64,000 bases of DNA from Boesenbergia rotunda (Eukaryota; Streptophyta; Magnoliopsida; Zingiberales; Zingiberaceae): contig JAGFNQ010000297.1 in assembly GCA_024364735.1 (NCBI GenBank), positions 144,325-208,324 on the forward strand. Direction: 5' to 3'. Below, one piece after another: positions 1 through 11,887 of the stretch (position 1 is the first letter of the stretch; each line of letters starts with the position of its first letter). A program made the position numbers and the translations under genes. The notes below the pieces were generated by a model, which saw nothing but the letters and a program-made list of their open reading frames with translations, was not told where the DNA came from and ran no database searches.

Positions 1-1365
1 TTTTTCTAGTTGTAAAATAGATTTAGATTTGAATGTAACTCGAGTTTTCCTAATTTGTAATGTACAAAATAAGGAGTGGAATGTCCATTGAAGAATGAAG
101 TTACAAGAAAGGAAGTCGACGACATATGACTACCAAAGGATGCACTTGGAGAAGATGTTATCCCTAGGTTGGCAGATATGATAGGATATGTCGTCAGGCT
201 GAGAGATACTCATTTCTCTTGTATGACCATGATGACCTTATGCTTGTTGAGTTGAACGAGCCTACATCCTATCAAAAAGTTGTGATGAGCTCAGATTCTG
301 AGAAATGGCTAGAGGCCATGAAGTCTGAAATGGAATCCATGTACACTAACCAAGTATGGACTTTGGTTAATCCACCTGAGGGAATTAAACCCATTGAGTG
401 TAAGCAGGTCTTTAAAAGAAAGACTGACATGGATGGCCTTATGCATACATATAAAGGGTGATTGGTAGCAAAAGGTTTCAAGCAGATTCATGGTATCGAT
501 TATGATGAAACATTTTCACCAGTTGCGAAACTTAAGTCTATTCGGATCATGTTTGCTATTGCAGCTTACCATGATTATGAGATCTGGCAGATGGATGTCA
601 AAATCGCATTCTTAAATGGGAATCTACTCGAGGATGTGTACATGACACAACCTAAGGGTTTTTTAGATTCAGAGCATACTGGAAATGTATGTAAGTTGCA
701 AAGGTTCATTTATGGGCTAAAGCTAGCTTCTCGAAGCTGGAATCTTTGATTCAATGATGCAATCAAAGTGTTTGGTTTCATCAAGAATAAAGATAAACCC
801 TGTGTCTACAAAAGGGTTAGTGGGAGCACAGTTATCTTCCTGATCTTGTATGTGGATGACATACTCCTCATTGGAAATGATATCCCTTTACTATAGTCTG
901 TGAAGACATGGCTAGAGAATTATTTCTCAATGAAAAACTTAGGTGAAACAAACTATATCCTAGGTATCAAGATATATAGAGATAGATCTAAGAGATTACT
1001 TTGCTTAAGTCAGAGTGCATATATTGACAAGGTGCTTAATAGTTTTGCCATTCAAAATTCCAAGAAAGGATTTCTACTGATGTCACATGGTGTGAGTCTT
1101 TCGAAGACTCAATGTCCCTCTTCTGAGGAGGAGAGAGATCGCATGGATCAGATCCCTTATGCATCCGCTATAGGGTCTATCATGTACGTCATGCTTTATA
1201 CTAGTCCAGATTTCTTGTATGCTTTGAGCATGACGAGCAGATACTAGTCAAATCGAGGTGAAAGTCACTGGATAGCTGTCAAGAATATTCTTAAGTACAT
1301 ACGAAGGACGATAGAATATTTCTTGATATTTAGAGGAAATGAGGAGCTAGCTGTAAAGGGTTACA
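1..1365 (+). pseudogene. Copia element A: reverse transcriptase/RNase H remnant
   Basis: From about 190 onward the + strand encodes the C-terminal part of a Ty1/Copia polyprotein. Visible are the region before RT (EKWLEAMKSEMESMY, NPPEGIKPI), RT motif A with its Asp intact (WQMDVKIAFLNG), motif C (LYVDDILLI), and the start of RNase H (IPYASAIGSIMY). All of this lies in one frame but is broken by stops at 459-461, 747-749, 894-896 and 1245-1247, so the copy is dead. At about 1365 the coding homology ends inside RNase H and abuts the truncated LTR of element B. Bases 1-189 are upstream pol spacer without a clear frame. Family assignment rests on the motifs. The matching 3' LTR fragment is inferred to be at 29344-32155, in the same orientation. 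Confidence 0.9.
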
Positions 1366-1954
1366 GTGCCAACACCCGTTACCAATCGACTGATGCCAAC
1401 ACCAGTCGACTGATCCACCTCGGATTCGAACGTTACAGCCCAATGTTCGAATTCCAGCCAACACCAGTCGACTGATCTTTCTGTGGCCTTCATCAGTCGA
1501 CTGATCCAAGCATCAATCGACTGCCCAAACCCTGAACCTAGGGTTTCCCTTCCCGAGTACAATTCTCTCACACTCGGACCCTCACGACTCATCTGACTCT
1601 TCTTTTACAGCTTCGACCTGTTGCCTTCAAGCCTTCTTCGACTTTAGCTCTCGTCCCTCGGATGCATACGAACCTGCGGCTCATCCTCATGCCATCCTTC
1701 ACGTATGCCTCGAAATGTGCTTCCCTCGGCTCATCGTTCCTGCTTTGTCCACGGTCCCTCGGATGCATAGAAGCCCACGGCTCGTCTCCTCATGCCATCC
1801 TTCATCGGACCCGAAGCCGTCCTGCTAAGTCTATGTGTATCCTACAAACCTGCACACTCACATACACATATCAAATACAAGGGTGAACCTAACTTAAACC
1901 CTTTGCCCAAACATCAAAACACATGGTCACACCGGACCATAGATTGCTCCAACA
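1366..1954 (-). repeat. Element B 3' LTR, truncated
   Basis: This matches 28737-29343 closely and ends in CTCCAACA at 1954, directly next to a PPT. About 380 bp corresponding to 28355-28736 are missing; the sequence passes straight into Copia A pol at about 1365. It contains several copies of the palindrome CAGTCGACTG (1380-1515). Open frames here lie inside the LTR and are not genes. Confidence 0.85.
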
Positions 1955-1972
1955 ATCTCCCCCTTTTTGATG
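1955..1972 (-). other. Polypurine tract of element B
   Basis: On the minus strand this reads AAAAAGGGGGAGAT immediately before TGTTGGAG, the first bases of the 3' LTR. This is the plus-strand priming site expected for an LTR retrotransposon, and it fixes B's orientation. Confidence 0.8.
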
Positions 1973-3030
1973 TTTGGCAATCCGTTTAAGTTAGGAAAAA
2001 CAAATAGCAAATACAATGCTAAATAAACATTTGGACTTACGTTGTCAAGTCTTCACCTTGGACTTATACCGCCAATGCATATGCAATGCAAATATGCACG
2101 GATCCTATCACAAGGCATCCCCACACCTAAACTCCTCAAGAGTTAGGATTTTTCCAAAAATGGGCTTTTTATGAACCTCTCCAAGGTTCCTCCTATATTT
2201 GACTTACAAAGACTTTTTAAGAATCTTTCCAAGATTCCCTCTTTGCCAATAAATGAGCAACAATGCTCCCTCTTTACCTAAGCTCCCCCTTAACTTAGGA
2301 TTTCACACAAAGGCGTGTTTAGTTTCCCACTTAAACCTAACACTTCTTCCCCTTTGCCATACATCAAAAGGACTCGAACAATCTCCTTTTTATTGGATTC
2401 TTTAACCTTTAATGATCATAAATAAGGTGTATTAACCCCCCATAAGATTATACCCTTGTTTTACATCATTATGACCCTTTTCGATTGTTGAAAAATAGTT
2501 TCCACCTGTATCAGTCGACTGCGATAATTACCAGTCGACTGGCCTTGTTGAAACCCCAATTCATAGAATTATCAGTCGACTACCCCCTGGACAAGTCGAC
2601 TGATACCTTGATTTCGGTCATTTCAACATTTCTGACCCAATTTCAGAAATGCAGCAGAAATTTCATAATTCTCCAAAAATTCTCAAATTTTGTGGAGAGA
2701 TTTGTGGCGCCCGTGTCTACTTGGGAAAAATAAATTCAAAAATGTATCTATCACCAATCCCAAGATTAACACAAAATCCAAAACTAGCTAAATGTTTCAA
2801 TTGAACATTGACCTAAAGTCCTAGTTTTGGCTTCCCCTTGATGTATCTACCTATACCAACCCACAATGCATTCCTAGCATTGTTTTATATGACATTAATT
2901 CATCAAGAACCAATTTTCATGCAATATGGCACCAATGTCATGTTTTCATGCATGAAACACACACCCAATGTGCCAAAATCTTAGAATTGAGACTCGTCCG
3001 TCTCCAACTCCTTTAGCACACTCCATCCAT
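1973..3030 (-). other. Non-coding internal tail of element B
   Basis: This lies between the end of B's gag and its PPT and has no sustained reading frame. Four further copies of the AGTCGACT palindrome that marks B's LTR lie at 2505-2605, so the motif is not confined to the LTR. CT-rich stretches (CTCCCTC, CTCCCCC) recur at 2240-2300. Confidence 0.6.
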
Positions 3031-5482
3031 CTAGACTTTCGGGAGAAATCCTCCTGAGATCCATTTACCGTGGATCCCAACTTGACTCTTTGAGCTCCCC
3101 CTTGAGCAATTAACCTTGGCCACCTCCCTAGGTGACTCACCAAATACTAGGTCATACCGGTGTTGTTGGCATCTTCAGGCGACATAAACACAAAAACGCA
3201 GCGGAAACAAGATCCCTCGAGCGATCCATGCGAAAGAAAAACTCGTACGAAATCATCTATCTAATAGATCTATCTAAAGCGTATACCTTTGGAGCGTGCT
3301 CTTACGTTTATCCCGCTCGTCCAAGCGCCGCCAGATCTCTTACACGTTCAAGTGTCCGTGCCTCTATTCGTATCCACACGAACACGATATCTCTACTTTG
3401 GAGAAGAACTACCTTAGTTGTGCTAGCAACTTGAGGTAGTTCACAAAACACCAAGAACCCAAGATGTGGGTTTCGGCCAAGATGGAGAAGAGAAGGAAGA
3501 GGGGAAAGAAAAAAAAATGACAAGTTGTCATCCAAATGACAAGGGAAAAACTCTTTTATACTCATATCATGAGGAGTTTTTGCCTTTTAAACTTTCCTTC
3601 ATTAAACATTTTAATGTAACTCTCTAACTTTTCATGTAACACTCTAATGGTGAGAAACTCTCCATCTTCCTCTCTTATTAATTCATTAAATATTTTAATG
3701 AATTAATATTTCATCCAAATGTGGTTGAGTCTAATCTAAATGAGTTTAACTCAAATTAGATCTCAATCCATAATCCAAATGGATTCACTTGAGTCTAACT
3801 CAATTAATCCAATTCCAATTAAATCTTAGCCAAATCAAGATCAATTAATCTCCGAAGCATCGTGTCCTTAGTGTGTGACCCAATAGGCTCTCATAACGTT
3901 GGCAATGTGTCTAAACCAATTTAGACACAAAAGCAATGAGCGGCATCTAACAATGCATCAATGTTATCCAAGTAACAAGAAAGTCGAGATCCGACTTAAC
4001 CTCCGTGACTATGGCAATGTATGACCTTGTCCTTCTATCCTTGATAGATAGATTGACCAATGAGGCATAGACCGTGTCATCCTCAATCAATCTTGTGTTT
4101 CTTGATCCCCGAGTAGCCTCACTCAAACAAATGAGCTCAATATCTCATATTGACTCATTTGAGCATGGTCATGCATTTTAGCATTCCTACTTGATCAAGG
4201 GGCCCAGAGATATCACTCCCGTCATATGGGAGAGATAGATCCCATCTACGTCACTCACATCCCTCCGCATAATTCATTACATACCCAGTGATCGCCTTTA
4301 TAGTCCACCCTGTTACGGGTGATGTTTAACGATACCAAAGTACATAACTCCTTATGTAGGGAACCGTAGTGAATTCAGGTCTAAGGACTATTCATACCAA
4401 TAGTCACATGAGAAAGTTTATGACACTCATATGACAATCTATGAAATTTTCTCATGGCGGGTCATTCAGTACACATTCTCCAATGTATATCCATGTGTCA
4501 ACTTGATATCACATATCCATGACTTGTGAGCTCAAGTCATCAGTTGACTTACATGTTAGTCTCCATGTATTAATATTGTCCTTGAATATTAATACTTGAC
4601 TAGGAATGATTTAGAGTAGTGTTCTCTACATTATCTCACTATCGATTCAACCAATCGATATAATGTAGATAAGAACCTACTACCCAAGGACATTATTATA
4701 CTTAGTTATTTAGCACAAATACAAAGTAAGTATAATAACCAAACATGCCTTTATTAATGATAGAATATGATACAAAAATGTCCCCAGTCAATCATCACAT
4801 AATTGGCTCTAGGCTCCTACTAACAGGTGTACCTCCGGTGACTCTTGGCCTACAACCTTAACTTTCTTAACTTTGGGCACTTGTCCTTGGTTAAGTACTT
4901 CTTCCCTTTAACTTTGGACAACTTGTCCTTAGTTAAGGTCTTTTTACCTTTAAATGACACTCCCTTGCCATTCTTGGACTTCTCCTCTTTGCCATAGTTA
5001 TATGCTACCCTAACATATTTCTTTTCATTGGCATCGGAGAACTTAGATAGGTATCCCAAACCCGATCTATCATTGTTGGGTTTTTGACCACCCAATATTA
5101 TACATAAACCCTTAGATTCAATAGTGAATCTATCTAGGTTTTCTCTATTTTATCAAGCTTTGCCCTTAAAGCTTGATTTTTCCTTTCTAGGTTCTTAAAC
5201 CTAGAGTCAACATGTCCACTTTGGACATTCCTAGACCTACCCATTCTAGGCATGTGTCTCCCCTTCTTGAGATTAATGTCATGGTCCTTAGGTCTAATGG
5301 TCTTGGATTTATCATAATGCATGATTTTCCTAGGGTTTTGATCTACAATATTAACCTTACTCCTATCATGATATTTAAATCCATGATTATTCTTAACGAG
5401 AATATAAGAAATGGAAATTGGATTTAATTTCAAATAAGGGATTACCTTTTCTTTTACCTTTGAAGCTCCCCCTTGACTTGAG
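3031..5482 (-). pseudogene. Element B gag, C-terminal part, interrupted by a solo LTR
   Basis: The minus strand continues the gag begun at 28288. From 5482 to 5134 it encodes a basic, probably coiled segment (SRFKNLERKNQALRAKL). A stop and frameshift at about 5115-5136 follow. Then comes a Lys-rich stretch (VSFKGKKTLTKDKLSK), and a second frameshift near 4860. Beyond the inserted solo LTR the tail continues (GESPREVAKVN, SSKSQVGI) to a stop near 3031. No enzyme domain follows. It is the distal half of a Gag-like protein, non-functional as it stands. Assignment to gag is by continuity with the zinc-knuckle part at 26942-28288. Confidence 0.7.
3164..4825 (-). mobile_element. Solo LTR (1662 bp), same family as element A
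   Basis: The terminal sequences are TGTTGGCATC...CTACTAACA, flanked on both sides by the 5-bp duplication GGTGT (3159-3163 and 4826-4830). There is no internal region, PBS or PPT, so this is a solo LTR left by recombination between the LTRs of a full element inserted in B's gag. Its reverse complement aligns with 29344-30205 plus 32003-32155, the 3' LTR fragment assigned to A, so the same family invaded at least twice. Short ORFs inside are not genes. Confidence 0.9.
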
Positions 5483-6981
5483 TGTTGGATCGAGAGAATA
5501 CGATAGAGGGGTATCGTAAAAAACTTTTCGGATTCGAGATTAAGAGAATACGCAACGGAATTGAAAACACAGCACAAGAACTCAAGCGATTTTACTTGGT
5601 TCGGAGTCGCGGTCGGCTCCTACTCCAAGGCCCACGGTCGTTGACTGTTTACTGCGGGCAATTCTATATGTGCGCAAATGTTTACAGAAAAATATTACAG
5701 TTGTAGTACAGTAAACTAAAAATTAAACTCTTCGTTACCGACGCCCGGTGTGGATCATACTTCGGAGCACAAGGTCGTCGTCGGCGCTTGAATCTCGAGA
5801 TGGGAGGTTTTCGGAGCAGAGCGCTTGAGTCGAAGAGCGTATTGGCGTTGGAAGAATGTTTTTGGAAGCCTTGGGGGTCGAGCCTCTTATATAGTGCACC
5901 TGGGAGCGCCCGGGACGCTGGGGGTGCCCTCCACGTGTCACTTGATCCGCAAACCTCTCGGTCAGCCTTTATCCCTCCAGGATCGGGCTTGAGGTTTGAC
6001 GGGGTCGCCCGGGAAGCAGGGGGTGCACGGGTTGACTCAGTCTGTTGGCTTCTTGTTGACTTGAACTCTATCTGCTTCGTTGGCTTGGACCCAGGGCGCC
6101 CGAGGCATCCGGGGCGCCCGAGAGCACGGGGGCGCCCGGGAGCTTGGGGGTGCCTAGCCCAGTGAGCTTCCGAAGCGTTTTCTAGCTCAACTCTTGTTTG
6201 GCTTTAACTTAGGGAGCCCGGGACCTCCCGGGTGCCCAGCCCAGCTGCTGCCCCTCTCCTTTGAGGCGTTCTGAGCTGCAAAAACTCGTTCCTTCGGTCC
6301 TGCATCCAGGGTTAGTACCAAACAAAACAAAGCAAGCATGTTAGTGTATTTTACAGTCGTAGCTGTCTTGGTTCTGACTTTGGGTCTCCAAAATGGAACC
6401 CTAGGTCGAACCGACGCCTACTGTTCCCTCGATGGGGAACGCATCCTCACCTACTCCTCTCAGGAGAATTTATCTATTGCCAACCGGCTCCTTCGGTTGG
6501 ACTTTTTCCCAGCCGTCCTTCGCCATGTGCCTAGCAGTCCTTCGCCAGGTCTTCGTTACCAAGCATTCCTTCGGCTGGTGCCTAGCAATCCTTCACTAGG
6601 TCTTCGTTACCAAACAGTCCTTCGCCTGGTGCCTAGTAATCCTTCGCTAGGTCATCGACTCCTAGCAGCCATTCGCTAGGTGCCTAGCAATCCTTCGCTA
6701 GGTCTTTATTTCCTGGTTGTCCTTTGCCAGGTGCCTAGCAGACCTTCGCTAGGACTTTGTTTCCTGGCAGTCCTTCGCCAGGTGCCTAGCAGCCCTTCGC
6801 TAGGACTTTGTTTCCTGGCAATCCTTCGTCAGGTACCTAGCAGCCCTTGGCCAGGTCTTCGATTCCTGGCAGTCCTTCGCCAGGTGCCTAGCAGTCCTTC
6901 GTCAGGTCTTCAACTCCTAGCAGCCCTTCGCTAGGTCTTAGGATTTCAATGTGCCTAGATTAACTAGGACTTTCCTGCACA
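5483..6981 (-). repeat. Element C 3' LTR, truncated
   Basis: This is collinear with the 5' LTR at 25391-26941: the same TGTTGGATCG start, the GC-rich block (5895-6235), the TATA-like site and the CCTAGC/GCTAGG hairpin array (6517-6940). It stops at TTTCCTGCACA (6981), about 110 bp short of its inner end. Substitutions relative to the 5' copy are visible (for example GGGGTCGCCC against GGGGGCGCCC), so C is older than E. Confidence 0.85.
6517..6940. repeat. Hairpin tandem array in C 3' LTR
   Basis: There are about a dozen head-to-tail units of 26-60 bp built on the pattern CCTAGC-(n8)-GCTAGG or variants such as CCTGGC...GCCAGG. Each unit can fold on itself. The array reads in frame as a repeated PSSPSLGL-like peptide, but I take this as a by-product of the repeat, not a gene. 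Confidence 0.75.
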
Positions 6982-7885
6982 ATTCTGAAAGATCAACGGT
7001 TAACCTCAGAAACAATTCTGAAACACTTCAGCAGCTATAATGAATCGTGCCTCATTCCCTTCACCATCTTATACCCACTTGGTTCAGGACATGGTCTATG
7101 TGTGTCAGTCCCCACTAGGCTGACTACGTCACACCTAGCCCAAGTAACGTTTTCTCGTCCTACGGATTCTAATTACTCTCATATTTTTAAGAGATTCATA
7201 CTCTGAACATGTCATGCTCTGGCCAGAGGCTTCGAGTAACAATCCGACGATAGGCCTCGGGTATACATCTCCTCGCAAGGAGTGGTGAATCCTTTGTAGG
7301 TTGTTCAAACATCTTCGGGCACTTCGGCTTATACCCAATCATCCTGCGTCCACACCTCCTTGGAGATGCTTGCTTAAGATGTCAAAGTATAAGTCTCCAT
7401 GACCAAGATGACTTGAATACCGCAAGTCAAAGGAACATCGTACTTAAGCTGCAGTAAGAACTTTACTGACATATCTATATGTAGACTACCATATGAAGTT
7501 TTACAGCCAGTCACTCCAATGAACTAGTTCCCTTAACTAGCATTCATGTTTATCTCCGGACATCTCAATGTCACCAGCCAGTGAGAAACAGCTGATTAGA
7601 GAATAACCCATGCTAGTCTCAACAGAATTGATAGTGTTTATCAATTCATCGACTAGGGACAATTTCAATACTTCACAATTGCACATGTAGAGATAATCAT
7701 TAGTTGTGAATTCATCACAAATTCTCTCATGCTGTGAATTGTATTGCGAACATTCAGTAAATGAGTTTAAAATCTCAATCAAATACACAAACATGTATAC
7801 TCAAATAGTGAATATTCATTTATTAAAATTAATGATTACAATCATAAGGCGACTGCCTTAGGACACTTCTCTCATATCAATAACA
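6982..7885 (-). repeat. Element D 3' LTR, truncated
   Basis: This matches 20928-21831 almost base for base and ends at ATCAATAACA (7885) next to the PPT AACTCCCACTT (plus-strand view, 7886-7896). The distal 1.2 kb of the LTR is missing; the break against C's LTR is at about 6981-6985. Confidence 0.88.
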
Positions 7886-7899
7886 AACTCCCACTTGGC

Positions 7900-10164
7900 C
7901 TAATGCCAATCGCTATGGTACCCAATACCACAGGCTCTAACATGACCCTCAAACTTGCTTTGAGGCAAGACCTTAGTTAAAGGATCCGCTAAATTACTTT
8001 CAGTGGGAATTTTTTCAATTTGTATTTCATTCCTACTTATAATCTCTCTGATCAGATGATAGCGGCGAAGCACATGTTTGGATCGCTGATAAGACCTTGG
8101 TTCCTTCGCTTGTGCAATAGCTCCATTGTTGTCGCAGTAAACCGGTATTGCTTCATAAATGGTTGGAACCACACCAAGTTCTGAGACTAACTTCTTGATC
8201 CAGACTGCTTCCTTTGCTGCTTCCGAAGCTGCAATATATTCCACTTCCGTGGTAGAATCCGCTACGGTGTCTTGCTTGGAACTCTTTCAACTTATTGCAC
8301 CTCCATTCAAAATAAATACGTATCCGGACTGAGATTTGGAGTCATCCTTATCTGTCTGGAAACTGACATCTGTATACCCACGTATTACCATATCACCTTC
8401 TCCATATATTAGGAACACATCCTTAGTGTTTCTTAAGTACTTGAGGATTGTCTTGACAGCCGCCCAATGATCCATTCCTAGATCAGACTGATATCTGCTT
8501 GTGACGCTCAGAGCATACGATACATCGGGCCTAGTACATAACATAGCATACATGATAGATCCTATCGCGGATGCATAAGGAATCTTACTCATGCAAATCC
8601 TCTCGTCTTCTGTGCGCGGACACATAGACTTCGAAAGGATGATCCCATGCCTGATGGGAAGGTAACCTTTCTTGGATTCTGACATACTAAACCTTTCTAG
8701 CACTCGGTCTATGTATGTAGACTGCGAAAGACCAAGCAACCATTTTGATCTATCTCCATAGATTCTAATACCAAGGATATAGGTTGCTTCTCCCAGGTCT
8801 TTCATGAAGAAAGTTTTAGACAACCAAATTTTAACTAACTGTAAAACTGATATATCGTTTTCTATAAGTAATATGTCGTCGACATATAACACTAGGAATA
8901 CGACTGCACTCCCACTAACCTTCTTGTACACACAAGGTTTGTCAGGATTTTGTGAGAAATAAAACTGTTTGATTGTCTCATCAAAACGGATGTTCCAGCT
9001 CCTGGATGCTTGCTTTAGTCCATATATGGATCGTCGAAGCTTGCATACTTTGGTTTTATTAACCGATGTGAAACCTTCAGGTTGTATCATGTATACATCC
9101 TCAAGCAGGTTTCCATTAAGGAAAGTTATTTTCACATACATTTTCCATATCTCATAATCATAATGAGCTGCTATGGCCAGGAGCATCCGAATGGATTTAA
9201 GCATAGCTACTGGCGAATAGGTTTCATCATAATCAATTCCTTGTTTCTGACGATATCCTTTTGCCACCAATCTAGCCTTAAAGGTAACAACATTACCTTC
9301 CATGTCGGTTTTCTTCTTGAAAACCCACTTGCACCATATGGGCTTAATCCCTTCAGGTGGGTTAACCAAGTCCCATACTTGATTTTTGTACATGGAATCC
9401 ATTTCCGACTTCATGGCTTCAAGCCATTTATCCCTTTCTGAATTTTTCAGAACATCTTCATAACTGATAGGTTCGTCATCGTTAATGAGTAACACGTCGT
9501 TCGATTCACTTATGAGAAATCCATATCTCTCTGGAATATTGCGTGTCCTATCAAACCTACGAAGAAGTGGTGTTGTTTTAGGTTCAACTGATAGCTCATC
9601 ATTATGAGTTATTGGTTGTGGGTCTAGACTAGGTGTCTCTGTAATGTCTATTGGAGTTTCTTGAACTTCTTCAAGTTCAATGTTACTCCCACTGTTTTCT
9701 TGTAAAAGAAATTCTTTTTCTAGAAATACAGCATGTCTTGAAACAAACACCTTTTGTTCCAAGGGATGATAGAATTGGTAACCTTTCGTTTCCTTAGGGT
9801 ATCCAATAAATAGACATTTATCAGACTTAGCATCCAATTTTTCTGATACAGTCCGCTTTACATAAGCAGGACAACCCCATATCTTTAGGTGAGATAAATG
9901 AGGTTTCTTACTATTCCACGTCTCATATGGAGTAGTAGAGACTACCTTGGTCGGGACTCTGTTTAGTAAGTAAACAGCTGTCTTAAGCGCATAGCCCCAA
10001 AAGGATTTTAGAAGAGTTGCATGATTTATCATTGATCTAACCATGCCCATCAAGGTTCGGTTATGCCTCTCAGATACACCATTATGCTGTGGTGTATATG
10101 GCGGAGTCCATTGAGACAATATCCCATTGTCCCTAAGATAATCTTGAAACTCTTGACTTAAGTA
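7900..10164 (-). pseudogene. Element D pol, second half: integrase C-terminus, RT, RNase H
   Basis: This continues the D polyprotein after E's insertion. In order: the integrase core (TPQHNGVSERHNRTLMGM), the pre-RT linker, RT with motif C intact (LYVDDILLI), and RNase H (GYTDVSFQTD, EYIAASEAAKEAVW, DNNGAIAQAKEP). It ends at a normal terminus at 7900. Motif A reads WKMYVKITFLNG: the catalytic Asp of the usual MDVK is Tyr, which would abolish polymerization. A TGA at 8287-8289 replaces the Trp of the ISWKS motif. The frame is otherwise open for over 600 codons, so decay is slight and recent. Confidence 0.9.
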
Positions 10165-10279
10165 TTCACTGTTGGTGCAGGAAGCACCATATCGAACCTT
10201 GTTTTGATATTGGCAAAGGATTCAAAGTTAAGTGTTATTTGTTATCTAATATACTCATTAAGTGTGCAGGAAACAAAGT

Positions 10280-10640
10280 CCTAGCGAAGGGCTACTAGGC
10301 ACCTGACGAAGGAATGTCAGGATATAAAGCCCTAGCGAAGGGCTGCTAGGCAACTAGCGAAGGGCTGCTAGTCACCAAGTCCTAGCGAATAGCTGCTAGG
10401 CAACTAGCGAAGGGCTGCTAGTCACCAAGACCTAGCGAAGGGCTGCTAGGCAACTAGCGAAGGGCTGCTAGGCAACTAGCGAAGGGCTGCTAGTCACCAA
10501 GACCTAGCGAAGGACTGCTAGGCAACTAGCGAAGGGCTGCTAGTCACCAAGCCCTAGCAAAGGAATGCTAGGCACCGGGCGAAGGACAGCTCGGCATCCA
10601 AGTCCTGGCAAAGGGCCGTCAGGCAAAAGTCCAACCAGAG
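10280..10640. repeat. Hairpin tandem array in E 5' LTR
   Basis: There are about 14 units with arms CCTAGC/GCTAGG, ACTAGC/GCTAGT, CCTGAC/GTCAGG and CCAACC/GGTTGG around an 8-base loop usually GAAGGGCT. Arm changes are matched on both sides. The unit at 10302-10321 (CCTGAC/GTCAGG) differs from its counterpart at 14991-15010 (CCTGGC/GCCAGG) by a complementary pair. Confidence 0.85.
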
Positions 10641-11232
10641 GAACGGTTGGCATCAGGTAAATTCTCCTGAGAGGAGTAGGTGAGGACGCGTTCCCCGTCG
10701 AGGGAACAGTAGGCGTCGGTTCGACCTAGGACTCCATTTTGGAGACCAAAGTCAGAACCAAGACAGCTAAGGCTGTATAAACAAATATTCTATTGCTTTA
10801 TTGTGTTTTGGACTAACCCTGGATGCAGGACCAAAGGAAGAAGTGTCTGCAGCTCAGATAGCCTCAAAGGAGTGAGGTGGTAGCTGAGTAGGGCGACCGG
10901 AGTGTCCCGGGCGCCCCCAAGGGGCATACAAAACAAGTAAAGTCAAGCTGAGTTCGAATACAGGCTGGGCCTGGCAGACCCGGGCGCCCGCGTGCTCCCG
11001 GGCGCCCGCGCTGCTCCCTGGCGCCCGCTGCGTCCCGGGCGCCCGCATCCGCACCCGCGAACCCAAACCTCTGCGAAGCCGAGAAGATAAAGTTTGACCA
11101 GTCAATCCGAGCGCCCCGAGCGCTCCGGGCGCCCCGGTCAAAGCGGATCCAGAGGATCAGACGCGACCGAGACTCTGGCGGATCGGAGGCCACGTGGGGG
11201 GCGCCCCCGACGTCCCGGGCGCCCCCAGGCCC

Positions 11233-11240
11233 TATTTAAA
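11233..11240 (+). promoter_or_regulatory. TATA-like box of E 5' LTR
   Basis: TATTTAAA lies just downstream of the GC-rich palindromic block, at a position typical of the U3 promoter of an LTR. An identical copy is at 15904-15911 in the 3' LTR. Confidence 0.6.
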
Positions 11241-11647
11241 GGCCCCTCGACCAAGGCTTCAAAACAACACTTTCATTCAACGCCTCAAAGCTCTTCTGCT
11301 CTCGCGACTTGCTCCGGAAACCTTCCAACACGAGCCGACGACGTCCTGCTGCTCCGAGAAATTCAATCTACTTCGGACGTCGGTAAAGAAGAGCGTGTTT
11401 TGTTTACTGCACTTATTTCTTTTCAATCAAACTATTGTAAACTGTTTGCGCCTATATAGAATTGCCCAAAGTAAACGGTCAACGACCGTGGGCCTTGGAG
11501 TAGGAGTCGACACAGGCTCCGAACCAAGTAAAACCTCCCGTGTTTGCGTTGTGTGTTTTTAACTTCCGCTGTGCAATTGCTCCTTACGTAAATCCGAAAA
11601 TTTACCGATATTCACCCCCCCCTCTATCAGTTTTCACGATCCAACAA

Positions 11648-11660
11648 GTGGTATCAGAGC
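11648..11660 (+). other. Primer-binding site of element E
   Basis: GTGGTATCAGAGC begins two bases after the LTR's terminal CA. TGGTATCAGAGC is the standard complement of the initiator tRNA-Met 3' end used by plant Copia-like elements. Confidence 0.9.
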
Positions 11661-11887
11661 GGGGAAGTTCAAACCTGGTGCAACCACCAGTTTGAAATTT
11701 TTTTTCAGATTTTATTTTTTCTTTTTTTTTCTTTTCTTTCTCTTACGAATTTTTCGTTAAACATTTCATTTGATTTTTTTCTTGTTAAGCAAGGTTGGTG
11801 CAACACCCCTTGTTATTCATTTTATCCAGCACTGCTAATCCAAGACCTAGTCTTGGAAAATCCTTTAAGTTTTCTGTTTCAGACCAA

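Larger units (their letters stand above)
10170..11646 (+). repeat. Element E 5' LTR (1477 bp)
   Basis: Layout: TGTTGG terminus; hairpin array 10280-10640; further short inverted repeats (GTTCCC...GGGAAC, CTCCA...TGGAG, ACAGC...GCTGT) to 10775; a GC-rich block full of GGGCGCCC palindromes (10905-11235); the TATA-like TATTTAAA; a transcribed segment; and CCAACA at 11646. It is close to the 3' copy, differing by a few substitutions and by repeat-number indels. Confidence 0.92.

Noticed and set aside
4850..5095. Lys-rich 81-codon frame as a separate small protein
   Set aside because: It is the continuation of B's Gag after a frameshift; the flanking frames join it.
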